NCBI RefSeq assembly: GCF_000368065.1
Contig: NZ_KB851200.1
Location: 1,357,204-1,421,203 of the forward strand
Length of the DNA stretch: 64,000 bases
Origin: Acinetobacter seifertii
GTDB lineage: Bacteria > Pseudomonadota > Gammaproteobacteria > Pseudomonadales > Moraxellaceae
Direction of reading: 5' to 3'
The translations under genes and the position numbers were made by a program. This document shows positions 46,724 through 55,433 of the stretch, one piece after another; positions within the stretch are counted from its first letter, which is position 1, and every line of letters begins with the position of its first letter. Below the pieces are notes generated by a model. The model saw only the letters and a list, made by a program, of their open reading frames with translations. It did no database searches and was not told the DNA's origin.

Positions 46724-47227
46724 TTAATCATTTAAGGACGTTTTTTGTTGTTTCTCTTTTTTCTTTTGTTCACGTCTTTGCTTAAAAAAAAGACTTAACT
46801 GTTGAGCACATTTTTCATGTAAACACCCTTGCTCAAAAGTAAATTTATGATTGTAATAACCATTTTCTAATAATTGGCGCGCACTGACAAGTGAACCAGC
46901 TTTAGGTTCTGTTGTGCCAAATACAACGTGTTTAATCCTTGCATGTACTAAGGCCCCTACACACATCGTGCAAGGTTCAAGCGTAACATACAAAGTTGCG
47001 TCTTCTGGTAAACGATAATTTTTCAATGAGTCACAAGCCGCACGAATAGCTTGAATTTCCGCATGGGCAGTAGGATCAGATAAACCAATTGGAGCATTAA
47101 AACCTGCTCCAATTAATTTATTTTGACTTACGATTACAGCACCTACAGGAATTTCACCCTGTTCAGCCGCTAACTCAGCTTGCTCGTAAGCAAGCTGCAT
47201 CCAATACTCGTTACTAAATTTGGACAT
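46724..47227 (-). CDS. tadA: tRNA adenosine deaminase TadA
   Basis: A 167-residue zinc deaminase that makes inosine at position 34 of tRNA-Arg. The zinc site is HAE (residues 55-57, in DPTAHAEIQAI) and PCTMC (85-89, in VTLEPCTMCVGALVHARI). The C-terminal tail is Lys-rich. It lies eight bases after the acyl-CoA hydrolase-like gene, apparently co-transcribed. Confidence 0.95.
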   Translation of the reverse strand: MSKFSNEYWMQLAYEQAELAAEQGEIPVGAVIVSQNKLIGAGFNAPIGLSDPTAHAEIQAIRAACDSLKNYRLPEDATLYVTLEPCTMCVGALVHARIKHVVFGTTEPKAGSLVSARQLLENGYYNHKFTFEQGCLHEKCAQQLSLFFKQRREQKKKEKQQKTSLND

Positions 47228-47234
47228 TTATTGA

Positions 47235-48359
47235 CTATGAAACTACGCCATATTGTCTAAGTAAGGCATTCCAGCTATCAATAGACGTTATTGGTGGATC
47301 ATCAGCCAAAATACCTCTTAAGCTAAGATCTTCACATGCTTTCCATTCTGGCGATAAATCTTTATCAACTAAACGGGCACGAACACCTTCGACAAAATCA
47401 GGATGACGAATTTTCCATTCAGAGATTTGCGCTTCTAAATCAAAAACTTCGTCCCAAGAATGTACTTGCTTACCCCATTGCCATAATAACCAAGTAATGG
47501 CTGCTGTGCTCGGTGAACCCTTTTGCAAATTTTCGCTGGCTTGACGCAACCAATCACTGCTTGCATCTCGTAAGCTAACAATTGATTGATAGTCTTGTTC
47601 AAAACTTGAACCACGACAAACACTATGGATAACGTCTAACGAATTTTGTAATGGCCCTGCTGCAACCGGGCGATGCAAACTATTTAAAGTATCATCAATC
47701 GCGCGGAAATCACCTGCCGGATAGTGAGCCCAATTAATATTAACTACTTTTTGCAGGACATTATCACGTTGTGCTTCACAGATATGTGTCGCCCAACCAA
47801 TGCTAAATGCCCCAGCAGCAGTCATAATTGAACCAGTCAAACCAGTAAATAAACCAATTTGCCCACGGTCAGCAAGGAAACGGCTTGCTCCAACATCCGG
47901 ATATAGGCCAATGTTAATTTCAGGCATTGCTAAACGTGAATATGGCGTAACAAGGCGGAAAGGCGCCGCCATGAACAAGCCTAGTCCACCACCCATTACA
48001 TAACCTTCGCCCCACACCACAATAGGTTTGGCATAGTTATGCAACAGTAAATCCAAAGCATATTCTTGCTGAAAAAACTTATTTGCTGTTTCTACTTCTT
48101 GATTGATCACCAGCTGACGTAATTTGCGTACATCTCCGCCTGCACAAAAAGCTTTTGGTGTTGTCGAATCCAACCAAATTGCTTTTACTCGCTCATCATC
48201 ACGGAAGTCTTCAAATACTCGTAATAAAGCCGTTACGATTGATTCATCTAAAGCATGTAAAGATTTAGGCCGATTCAATCGTACAATACGCCAACCATTT
48301 TTCGCTTCTTCAACTACCAAATCCGGATGATAGCTATTTACATTGGGAGAGTTCATCAT
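47235..48359 (-). CDS. Enoyl-CoA hydratase/isomerase-family protein (3-hydroxyisobutyryl-CoA hydrolase type)
   Basis: A 374-residue crotonase-fold protein. It shows IVRLNRPKSLHALDESIVTA, the oxyanion-hole segment AFCAGGDVRKLRQL, WGEGYVMGGGLGLFMAAPF and the catalytic-Glu segment LAMPEINIGLYPDVGASRFL. These match 3-hydroxyisobutyryl-CoA hydrolase (valine breakdown) more closely than true hydratases, also in length. Its ATG overlaps the ung stop by four bases (ATGA), so translation is coupled. A function in valine catabolism is a family-based expectation; no other valine genes are here. Confidence 0.82.
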   Translation of the reverse strand: MMNSPNVNSYHPDLVVEEAKNGWRIVRLNRPKSLHALDESIVTALLRVFEDFRDDERVKAIWLDSTTPKAFCAGGDVRKLRQLVINQEVETANKFFQQEYALDLLLHNYAKPIVVWGEGYVMGGGLGLFMAAPFRLVTPYSRLAMPEINIGLYPDVGASRFLADRGQIGLFTGLTGSIMTAAGAFSIGWATHICEAQRDNVLQKVVNINWAHYPAGDFRAIDDTLNSLHRPVAAGPLQNSLDVIHSVCRGSSFEQDYQSIVSLRDASSDWLRQASENLQKGSPSTAAITWLLWQWGKQVHSWDEVFDLEAQISEWKIRHPDFVEGVRARLVDKDLSPEWKACEDLSLRGILADDPPITSIDSWNALLRQYGVVS

Positions 48360-49078
48360 GCGTCCAATTGCCAGTCTATGGGCTCAATGCCATGTTGTTT
48401 CAAATATTGATTTGTTTTTGAAAACACTTTACACCCAAAGAAACCACCACGATTAGCCGCAAGTGGTGATGGATGTGCAGCTGTTAAAACCAAATGTTTT
48501 TCTCTATTTATACGTTGTCCTTTACGTTGTGCATAAGCACCCCATAAAATAAATACGATGTGCTCACGTTGTTCATTTAAAACATCAATTACTGCGTCAG
48601 AAAATTCTTCCCAACCTTGTTTTTGATGTGATGTTGGTTGTCCTGCTTCTACAGTAAGTACACTATTTAATAAAAGTACACCTTGCTCGGCCCATTTAGT
48701 TAAATCACCATGACGCGAAACAGGTACACCTAAATCAGTGTTTAATTCATGAAAAATATTACGTAAAGAAGGAGGTAATGCAATCCCTTTTTGCACGGAG
48801 AAACTTAACCCATTCGCCTGATTAGGGCCATGATATGGATCTTGCCCTAAAATAACGACCTTTACATGATCTAAAGGCGTAATATTTAAAGCACTAAAAA
48901 TTTGTTTGCTTGGTGGATATATTGTTTTCTGAGCTTGCTTCTCTTGGAAGAGAAAGTCTCGCAAACTATCCATATAAGGGCTCAGCAAAAATGGAGTTAA
49001 TGAGCTTTTCCAGCTTTCTTCTAATTGAACTTTACTGAGTTTGTCTTGCTGTTGCTCAGTTAATTGCATTAATGTCAT
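48356..49078 (-). CDS. ung: Uracil-DNA glycosylase
   Basis: A 240-residue family 1 enzyme that removes uracil from DNA. The catalytic Asp motif is VVILGQDPYHGPNQANGLSF and the DNA-binding loop is LTAAHPSPLAANRGGFFGC. The N-terminus is MTLMQLTEQQQDK. It reads into the hydrolase-like gene with a four-base overlap. A repair gene coupled to a catabolic gene and to tadA in one short operon is curious but needs no special explanation. Confidence 0.96.
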   Translation of the reverse strand: MTLMQLTEQQQDKLSKVQLEESWKSSLTPFLLSPYMDSLRDFLFQEKQAQKTIYPPSKQIFSALNITPLDHVKVVILGQDPYHGPNQANGLSFSVQKGIALPPSLRNIFHELNTDLGVPVSRHGDLTKWAEQGVLLLNSVLTVEAGQPTSHQKQGWEEFSDAVIDVLNEQREHIVFILWGAYAQRKGQRINREKHLVLTAAHPSPLAANRGGFFGCKVFSKTNQYLKQHGIEPIDWQLDA

Positions 49079-49119
49079 CCTAGATCAATTTTCATTTCTA
49101 AAAACAAAGGGAAGTTAAC

Positions 49120-49716
49120 TTACACTTCTACTTGTAAGTTAACATGCGGATTATGAAATTTAATCCCTTGTTTTAAATTTTCATACATTTGTGGATCAGT
49201 CCACTCAGATTGAACTTGTTCTGAAAAAACAATTCCTTCAAGGTTTAACAAACCCATTTGCTCATTTTGAATATCTTCAAGAAAACTTTGGGCATACCCC
49301 GTATCAGTTTCATGAACAATCACTGAATAAACTTCAACATCGCCTTCCCCATTTTGGGTAACGGTCGATTGTAATACCTGTTGAGCTAAGAAAAAGAAGA
49401 TACGAGAAAATTGTTCGGCAGATGGAGACACTGGTAAAGAAATCCAACGTGCACTAAAAGTCTTACAAGCATCGATATATTGAGGATCATCTTTTTCCCA
49501 GAAACAAATCGCATGATCAAAACTATCAAAAAGGTCTTTAATTACACCTTTTAACAGTCCAAAATCATATACCATTTGTCCATGATCTAATTTCGAAGCT
49601 TTAAGTAATAACTCGACTTTATAACTATGCCCATGAATCGATCGCTTACAACGATCCGATGTACAGTTACGTACAACATGTGCATTTTCAAACTTAAATA
49701 ACTTACGAATTAACAT
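49120..49716 (-). CDS. queD: 6-carboxytetrahydropterin synthase-like protein QueD
   Basis: A 198-residue protein of the PTPS/QueD family, first dedicated steps of queuosine synthesis. Zinc ligands sit in FENAHVVRNC and IHGHSYKVELLL; the catalytic region includes VYDFGLLKGVIKDLFDSFDHAI and HETDTGYAQSF. It is longer than the usual 120-140 residues because of inserted and C-terminal segments (QVQSEWTDPQ region). No other queuosine genes lie nearby. It is 42 bases after ung on the same strand. Confidence 0.85.
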   Translation of the reverse strand: MLIRKLFKFENAHVVRNCTSDRCKRSIHGHSYKVELLLKASKLDHGQMVYDFGLLKGVIKDLFDSFDHAICFWEKDDPQYIDACKTFSARWISLPVSPSAEQFSRIFFFLAQQVLQSTVTQNGEGDVEVYSVIVHETDTGYAQSFLEDIQNEQMGLLNLEGIVFSEQVQSEWTDPQMYENLKQGIKFHNPHVNLQVEV

Positions 49717-49945
49717 GTGCCAAATCGATCATTCCTTCTAAGAACATTATTATAAAGCAAAAGACAAAAACTTCGCACCACTTTTCAAATAGAAACAATT
49801 AGCAAAAAGTATGATAAGAGATGTGAAGGAATTTTGAAGATATTGATTTTTACTTTAAATACTGTCTATGCAGAAATATGACCCCATCCCTTTTATTAAT
49901 AAGTTTCAAGTATTACAGACTCAAAAAAAATATCAATAAATTTAT

Positions 49946-50905
49946 TCAGTTAAATGGAGCCAAGCTCCTGGAATATACATATACTTGCTTGTCTTTTCGC
50001 ATTAAAGCACTGGTAAACTGACGCTTTCTATTGTTTAGAACAACTTCAATTTGAGCTTGAAAGAAGTTGGATTTAACATCAATAAGACTACTCACCTGCT
50101 TTTTCTTCTCACTATCAACCGCTGAAAAAGCATTCAATTGCCAAAGTTCATCAACATTTTGAAAGAACTTTAAGTTTTGCTGTCGTGCTTGTAATTCTTT
50201 TTCTATAGTTCCCATATCTAGTTTTTCATCAATACTTGCTAAAACCAATGGTGAAGCAGTATTAATATTTAACTTCGTATTTTCAGGTAAGGCAGAAATA
50301 TATGGAGAGATAAGGTCATATTTTTTACCTTCAAAGCCTCTGACCAGCTTTAACTCTTCAATACGATGAAATTTAGTATTTGCAGCCATATAGCTTTGAT
50401 CTAAACCTTGATAATAACTACTTTCTGCTCCCATTGGTCCAGCTGGTTCATCATTTGGGTCTTGCCAATCAATAACAGCTTGACTTAACTCAGCGGGTAA
50501 ACCTACTCGTACAAGCAAACGCTCGAACCAATTTTTAGCATCTTCATTGACAGCGCCTTCCCCGTTGGTCAAATTATTTAGATTAAACTTCCCCGACTCA
50601 TCAAGTAAACGCCCTGAGACAGAACCATCTTCAACTGGGAACGGTGGCATAGGTTGCGCCCATGTTTCCTTTAAATGATCCACTCCACCAGCATTATTTG
50701 CATCTTGAATTAATAATTCCGAAAAAAAAGCTTCTGCACTTTTTGCATAGAGCAAAGATTGATTTTGCCGCATTAAGTAAGCTGTATTTTCCATAGTATT
50801 ATTTTGATGCTTAGCAATTGAAGCAGCTAAAATTGTAGCCAAGGCGACCATAATAAGTATTGTCAATAAAGCCACGCCCTGTTGGTGCTTATAACGAATA
50901 ACCAT
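49946..50905 (-). CDS. gspK: Type II secretion minor pseudopilin GspK
   Basis: A 319-residue minor pseudopilin at the tip of the secretion pseudopilus. After a short basic leader comes GVALLTILIMVALATILAAS, the prepilin-type helix, with Ala-rich sequence and Thr at +5 instead of the usual Glu, as expected for GspK. The body has AVIDWQDPNDEPAGPMGAES and LNINTASPLVLASIDEK, both GspK marks. It overlaps gspJ by one base (TAATG). It closes the HIJK set. Confidence 0.9.
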   Translation of the reverse strand: MVIRYKHQQGVALLTILIMVALATILAASIAKHQNNTMENTAYLMRQNQSLLYAKSAEAFFSELLIQDANNAGGVDHLKETWAQPMPPFPVEDGSVSGRLLDESGKFNLNNLTNGEGAVNEDAKNWFERLLVRVGLPAELSQAVIDWQDPNDEPAGPMGAESSYYQGLDQSYMAANTKFHRIEELKLVRGFEGKKYDLISPYISALPENTKLNINTASPLVLASIDEKLDMGTIEKELQARQQNLKFFQNVDELWQLNAFSAVDSEKKKQVSSLIDVKSNFFQAQIEVVLNNRKRQFTSALMRKDKQVYVYSRSLAPFN

Positions 50906-51720
50906 TATGAACCACCTTGCTGAGAAAGTGCCAAGTTGCTTTGATTTAAGCTATAAACCCATTCATAACTTACTCCTGCAACTGTAACTTGGATTTTTAT
51001 TCCTTTCGGTAATTTTTTTAACTCGTTAGGTTTTGTTGGATCAATATTAACTTCGGGCCATTTTGTTACTTCCTGCGGAGTCAAAACCATAACTTGATAT
51101 TGGTCAACTTGGCTTAATAAGGTACTTGATAAAGGTTGCTCGTTATTCGAAGTATTTAAATTTGTATATTTAAGACGATATAGTTTTTTTTGGTCAGCAT
51201 CATAACGATATTCAATTCGTTCAAATGGTGACAAACCCTGTTTTAAAGGATCAGTTACGCCTGCTTTGCTAAAACGTAAAATTTGATTATCGATTTCTAA
51301 AGCTGGATGGAGTTGCCCACCTTGATTTGCAGATAAAGGAATAATTTGCAGAGTATCACGAAGAATTTGTTGATAAGCATCTTGTAATTCAAATAAATGC
51401 ACTTCATGTTCGGCGTTACGATCACGAACCTTGAGCAAATAATCGAATATTTTCCACCCCAATAAAGATAAAACCGCGAAAATAGCAATCGCAACCAATA
51501 ACTCAACCAACGTAAATCCTGAGGCGCGAGCTAATCGAGCACTGCTCGATCGCGCCGCAAGATGAGAAACAGTTTTTCGAGTGTGAGAATCACTAAAACA
51601 GCGCTTTGTCTGAGCGTAAGACGAAGAGCTATGCTCTGAGCAGTCAGTCGTTACAACGTCTGATCCAGCTGCAAGACGTGAAACTTTGCTTCGATTGCAA
51701 AAGTACTTATTTTTTATCAT
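50905..51720 (-). CDS. gspJ: Type II secretion minor pseudopilin GspJ with a very long leader
   Basis: A 271-residue pseudopilin. The prepilin peptidase motif GFTLVELLVAIAIFAVLSLL starts at residue 68, against about 5-15 in normal leaders (the sister genes have 5 and 11). The 67 residues before it are Ser/Arg/Cys-rich (for example TTDCSEHSSSSYAQTKRC and SHLAARSSSARLARAS) and are encoded by palindromic, repeat-containing, more G/C-rich DNA. The ATG at 51720 is secure: it overlaps the gspI stop (TAATG), and no in-frame start exists closer to the GFTLVE motif. The remaining body is normal for GspJ. Whether the precursor is processed is unknown. Confidence 0.85.
   Translation of the reverse strand: MIKNKYFCNRSKVSRLAAGSDVVTTDCSEHSSSSYAQTKRCFSDSHTRKTVSHLAARSSSARLARASGFTLVELLVAIAIFAVLSLLGWKIFDYLLKVRDRNAEHEVHLFELQDAYQQILRDTLQIIPLSANQGGQLHPALEIDNQILRFSKAGVTDPLKQGLSPFERIEYRYDADQKKLYRLKYTNLNTSNNEQPLSSTLLSQVDQYQVMVLTPQEVTKWPEVNIDPTKPNELKKLPKGIKIQVTVAGVSYEWVYSLNQSNLALSQQGGS
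51523..51684. repeat. Palindromic repeat-like insert in the gspJ leader
   Basis: The segment has nested palindromes: GGCGCGA (51523-51529) with TCGCGCC (51550-51556) outside, TCGAGCA (51535-51541) with TGCTCGA (51543-51549) inside, and a second hairpin AGAGC/GCTCT at 51625-51637. An imperfect direct repeat of 23 bases (18 identical) links 51548-51570 and 51662-51684. Together these look like a mobile or repeat-derived element that inserted in frame. Confidence 0.55.
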
Positions 51721-52100
51721 TATTTTGCTTTCACTGGATAATTAAAAAAGACCATATGCGTAATACCGTTTTGTACTTTTCCCTTATCCGGATCATATAA
51801 GCTAATTTGTACATCAATTTTTTGAACATTAGGGCTAACAGTCGATTCAGCTGATTTATCAACCTGCCATGTCTCACCTTGAGAGGTTACTTGCTTACTT
51901 TGAGTGCCCTGCAACCACTCTTGATTAATCTCCATCATAGCAATTTCATTCATTGCTACAAATTGAGCTTTGGTTCGTAAAATCGCATTAGAGGTAGACT
52001 GAGTGTACTGCATAGCCACTTTAGTTAAAGCGACAGCTGCTACAGCAAAGATTGCCAAGGCAACCATAACTTCTAAGAGGGTAAAGCCTTTAGATTTCAT
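51720..52100 (-). CDS. gspI: Type II secretion minor pseudopilin GspI
   Basis: A 126-residue pseudopilin with a five-residue leader MKSKG followed by FTLLEVMVALAIFAVAAVAL, the typical helix with Glu at +5. It has the ALTKVAMQYTQSTSNAIL and FVAMNEIAMMEIN segments of GspI. It overlaps gspH by 11 bases and gspJ by one base, so the four genes are translationally linked. Confidence 0.92.
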   Translation of the reverse strand: MKSKGFTLLEVMVALAIFAVAAVALTKVAMQYTQSTSNAILRTKAQFVAMNEIAMMEINQEWLQGTQSKQVTSQGETWQVDKSAESTVSPNVQKIDVQISLYDPDKGKVQNGITHMVFFNYPVKAK

Positions 52101-52641
52101 TTATTTTACCCAAGTGATCTATTTGTATTTCTGAACCAATCGGTTTTTGTTCTAGATAAAATTGTATTTTAACAGTCTTGGCTTCACCATTGCCAAACCA
52201 AATGAGTTGAGGCGTTTGCCCTCCCACTAAATCGGTATTTTTAGCTTTAGAATAATTCTGCCCATCTATCGGTTGCACAGAGAAAGACACATGCGTAGGA
52301 AGTTGCCGTGTTTTAAACTCAGCATATTTCTGCCATTGGTTTTTTATATCTTGTACTTGCAAGGTACTTTGATCGTGATATTCGTATAATTCATAAGAAA
52401 ATGGTGAGACATCTGTCTCACCATGAGTTTCTAAAGCTAATACACGCGATTGATCAAGTGATTCTTTATTAATTTTCTGCAAATCTAATAAAAATAACTC
52501 TCGTGCCTGCATTGCCTTCTTTTGGTCTATACCACCGATATTCAATACAACAAGTGAGGTCATAATTGTCATAATCACGATGACCACCATCACTTCTATG
52601 AGGGTAAAGCCTTTTTGTGATTGAAATGATTTCGATTTCAT
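52090..52641 (-). CDS. gspH: Type II secretion minor pseudopilin GspH
   Basis: A 183-residue pseudopilin with an 11-residue leader (MKSKSFQSQKG) and the helix FTLIEVMVVIVIMTIMTSLV. The C-terminal body is a typical GspH beta domain with little sequence conservation (QLIWFGNGEAKTVKIQFYL). First gene of the gspHIJK set; the remaining type II secretion genes are not in the window. Ten bases upstream lies the TetR gene, perhaps in the same transcript. Confidence 0.9.
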   Translation of the reverse strand: MKSKSFQSQKGFTLIEVMVVIVIMTIMTSLVVLNIGGIDQKKAMQARELFLLDLQKINKESLDQSRVLALETHGETDVSPFSYELYEYHDQSTLQVQDIKNQWQKYAEFKTRQLPTHVSFSVQPIDGQNYSKAKNTDLVGGQTPQLIWFGNGEAKTVKIQFYLEQKPIGSEIQIDHLGKINEI

Positions 52642-52650
52642 ATCGACCTA

Positions 52651-53265
52651 TTAAGCGTATTGCTCAACTGCTTGTTTCGGTAAGGCCAATGCCTGATCAA
52701 TATAAGCTACCCTTAAAGTATCTCTTGAACCCAAATAACGTTGGTAAAAACTTGAGTTCAGAATTGCCGCAGCTCCATGAGTGAGCGACCAGATTGAAGC
52801 CAAGTAATCGCGCGTAGTCATATGACTCTGGATTGACTCTAAATAATGGTCCGTCATACGAATAATGATACGTAAGCGCTGTTTTCTTACCTGATACAGC
52901 TCATTAAAAAGATGGTGTACACCTTGAGCAGTAATCGAAAGCTTTTCTTCAATTTGATGAAACAAAACAGTTCGTTCCGGGTGATGCAAATGATGCAACA
53001 TAAAGAAAGCCAAATGCTCTGGAAAAGCTTTTTCAGTGTCTTGAACCATTTCAAGTAGCATGCGCTCATTACGAATAATTAACAGCATGTACAATTCATC
53101 TTTACTTTGAAAATGTTTATACAAAGTACCTTTTGCCAAATCAAGCTCAGCAGCCAGCACATCAAGTGTCATTCCGGCTTCGCCATTTTCTAACAGCAAC
53201 TGTTCCGCAACTTGAAATATTAACGCTTCTCTTGCTCGGAACTGAGCTTGACGGTCCATCTTCAC
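52651..53265 (-). CDS. TetR/AcrR-family transcriptional regulator
   Basis: A 204-residue regulator. The HTH domain lies in the first 60 residues: IFQVAEQLLLENGEAGMTLD and ELDLAKGTLYKHFQSKDELY with the TLYKHF recognition helix. The ligand-binding domain is His-rich in the middle (FMLHHLHHPERTVLFH). It sits between tatD and gspH. Target genes are unknown; position suggests it could be autoregulated or affect the gsp genes. Confidence 0.85.
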   Translation of the reverse strand: MKMDRQAQFRAREALIFQVAEQLLLENGEAGMTLDVLAAELDLAKGTLYKHFQSKDELYMLLIIRNERMLLEMVQDTEKAFPEHLAFFMLHHLHHPERTVLFHQIEEKLSITAQGVHHLFNELYQVRKQRLRIIIRMTDHYLESIQSHMTTRDYLASIWSLTHGAAAILNSSFYQRYLGSRDTLRVAYIDQALALPKQAVEQYA

Positions 53266-53296
53266 GCAATTACTCTCTTTATATAGTTTCTATAAG

Positions 53297-54070
53297 TTAA
53301 ATCGCTTTGAGTAAATTTTCAAAATTTTGAGAAGTGATTCTTGCAATTTCCTCAACCGACTTATCATATACATCACTAAGTGCTTTCGCTACATAGGGTA
53401 CGTATTTTGGTTCATTTGTTTTACCACGATATGGTACTGGAGCCAAATAAGGACTATCTGTTTCAATTAAAAGTCGATCCAAAGGGACTTGCTTGGCAAC
53501 ATCTCGTAGATCTTGCGCATTTTTAAATGAAACAATCCCTGAAAAGGAAATATAGTAACCGCAGTCTAATACGGCTTTTGCTGTTTCCCAGTCTTCAGTA
53601 AAACAGTGCAAAATACCATGTGTAGATTGTTCAGCTCGAATAATATCTACCGTGTCATGTTTGGCTGAACGTGTATGAACAACTACTGGCTTTTTGACAT
53701 TTTTAGAGGCTTGAATATGCCGAGCAAAACAAGCCTTTTGCTCATTAATAAAGTCAGTGCTATGGTAATAATCTAAACCTGTTTCACCTAAAGCCCACAC
53801 TTTTTCTGATTGGGCTAACTCAGTTAAATACTCAGTCGTTGCTCGGGCCATGGTATCTACATCCTCACAAGGATGTACACCAACAGTATACCCAACATCT
53901 TCATGATGCTTTGCGATTTCAGCTAAAGCAATATGATCATCAAGGTCAACTGAAATTGCCATAAACTTAGAGACACCTTCTGCTCGTGCAGCAGCAAGTG
54001 CAAGATCTAAATCACCGTTATAAGGTGTTAAATCCAACATTGTTAAATGGCAATGAGTATCAACAAACAC
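53297..54070 (-). CDS. tatD: TatD-family metal-dependent DNase
   Basis: A 257-residue TIM-barrel hydrolase. Metal ligands are in VDTHCHLTMLDL (residues 3-8), a GVHPCEDV segment, GETGLDYYHS and DSPYLAPVPYRGK. TatD-type proteins act as 3'-5' exonucleases in DNA and RNA repair. The start is GTG at 54070, preceded by AGGAAA. In the run holB-pilZ-tatD, an order common in gamma-proteobacteria. Confidence 0.93.
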   Translation of the reverse strand: MFVDTHCHLTMLDLTPYNGDLDLALAAARAEGVSKFMAISVDLDDHIALAEIAKHHEDVGYTVGVHPCEDVDTMARATTEYLTELAQSEKVWALGETGLDYYHSTDFINEQKACFARHIQASKNVKKPVVVHTRSAKHDTVDIIRAEQSTHGILHCFTEDWETAKAVLDCGYYISFSGIVSFKNAQDLRDVAKQVPLDRLLIETDSPYLAPVPYRGKTNEPKYVPYVAKALSDVYDKSVEEIARITSQNFENLLKAI

Positions 54071-54087
54071 TGTATTTTCCTATCTGC

Positions 54088-54429
54088 TTACATGGTATAA
54101 CTTGGACGATCTAAAGACATACTACCAGCTAAAATCCGTTCAGCCTCAGCTTTATAGTAAATACCTTTATCACCACTTAATTGAATTGCGAAGCCTTGCG
54201 GCTTAAAGCCACTTTGCTTATGTGAAATCCACACTACTTTACCAGTTAAAGGAATTTTTTGTGATTGTTCTGGTAACGTAGCTAAAATAAAAATTTCTTG
54301 GCCCATCTTCACTTTTTGCTTTGATGGCACAAATAAGCCCCCACCTTGCACATAACCCATATAGCTTGCTTGCAAGGTTGCTCTATCAGGAATATTGACC
54401 TGAATAATTCCACCCATTTGTGGCTGCAT
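54088..54429 (-). CDS. pilZ: PilZ-domain protein
   Basis: A 113-residue PilZ-domain protein related to Pseudomonas PilZ, needed for type IV pilus formation. It has MQPQMGGIIQVNIPDRATLQ and VVWISHKQSGFKPQGFAIQL. The usual c-di-GMP RxxxR and D/NxSxxG motifs are absent, as in the PilZ prototype, so it probably does not bind c-di-GMP. AGGGGAAA precedes the ATG. Flanked by holB and tatD. Confidence 0.88.
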   Translation of the reverse strand: MQPQMGGIIQVNIPDRATLQASYMGYVQGGGLFVPSKQKVKMGQEIFILATLPEQSQKIPLTGKVVWISHKQSGFKPQGFAIQLSGDKGIYYKAEAERILAGSMSLDRPSYTM

Positions 54430-54441
54430 TATAGTTTCCCC

Positions 54442-55422
54442 TTAAACGTTCATTAATTTTATAAAAAGTTGATCTGTGATGAGTTGTGTTTGTACATTTT
54501 GTTCAACCAATCTTTTAGATTGCTGTAATTCCTCATAAAGACTGAATAAGCTTTCTAAATTATAGTTTTGTGCCAATTGATCAAATTGTAAATCAATATT
54601 TTTCTGTGGTTGGTTCAGCTTGACACAAATTAAATCCCCTAACAAGTATTCAAGAAGCATCATAAAATCACTAAAGTTGAGTTCTTTCTGCCACTTAGCC
54701 GAATAAAATAAAGGCATGTTTTTTTGATGAACTACCTTAGTCCAGTCTTCTAAAAATGTTTGTCTTTTCGCAAACCAATCGCTAGTGGCAATTTCAACTG
54801 CTTGCAAAGGCATATCATTAGAAAGACCTAACAATAATTCAGGTGGCACTGACGCAATTTCAGCCAAATGCTCATTTAGATAAGTTGTTGCCTGCTCATA
54901 TGAAATACGGTCTAAAGCAAAATGCTGTAAACGACTTCGAATGGTAGCTGGTAATTTCAAATAGTGATCAGCCAACAAAATTAAAACAACACGCTCACCG
55001 GGTTCTTCTAAAGTTTTTAACAGTGCATTTGATGATGCAAGATTTAAAGCTTCGGCTGGTTCAATAACAATAACACGCCATCCTTCACCAGTTTGCTGGA
55101 CAAATGGCAATAGATCTCGAATTTTTTCTATTTTAATTTTTGCATTCTGTTTTTTATTTTCTTCATCAGTCGTGATATGAACATAGTTTGGGTGCGTATC
55201 TGACTTTAACCATTGACAGCTAGAACATTCACCACAAGCACCGTGAGGTTGTTTATTTAAACAAAGTACCCACGCTAAGAAATGCTTAGCAAAAGCATGC
55301 TTGCCACAACCTTGTTTACCATAAAATAATAAGCCATGCCCAATATTGGGAAAACGTGTTGTTAACGTTTCCCACATTGTCTGTTGCCACGGATAAACCT
55401 TAGAAATCACATTCTGATTCAT
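54442..55422 (-). CDS. holB: DNA polymerase III delta-prime subunit
   Basis: A 326-residue clamp-loader subunit. It has the P-loop-like GLLFYGKQGCGKHAFAKHF (residues 30-48), zinc cysteines C54, C63, C66 and C69 (in HGACGECSSCQW), VIVIEPAEALNLASSNALLK and TLEEPGERVVLILLADHY. C-terminal helical collar follows. Twelve bases separate it from kdsB upstream. Confidence 0.94.
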   Translation of the reverse strand: MNQNVISKVYPWQQTMWETLTTRFPNIGHGLLFYGKQGCGKHAFAKHFLAWVLCLNKQPHGACGECSSCQWLKSDTHPNYVHITTDEENKKQNAKIKIEKIRDLLPFVQQTGEGWRVIVIEPAEALNLASSNALLKTLEEPGERVVLILLADHYLKLPATIRSRLQHFALDRISYEQATTYLNEHLAEIASVPPELLLGLSNDMPLQAVEIATSDWFAKRQTFLEDWTKVVHQKNMPLFYSAKWQKELNFSDFMMLLEYLLGDLICVKLNQPQKNIDLQFDQLAQNYNLESLFSLYEELQQSKRLVEQNVQTQLITDQLFIKLMNV

Positions 55423-55433
55423 TAAATTAACAC

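Noticed and set aside
51668..51684. GTTTCACGT in the gspJ insert as a parS site
   Set aside because: Only about 11 of 16 positions fit; it is better explained by the internal direct repeat of the insert.
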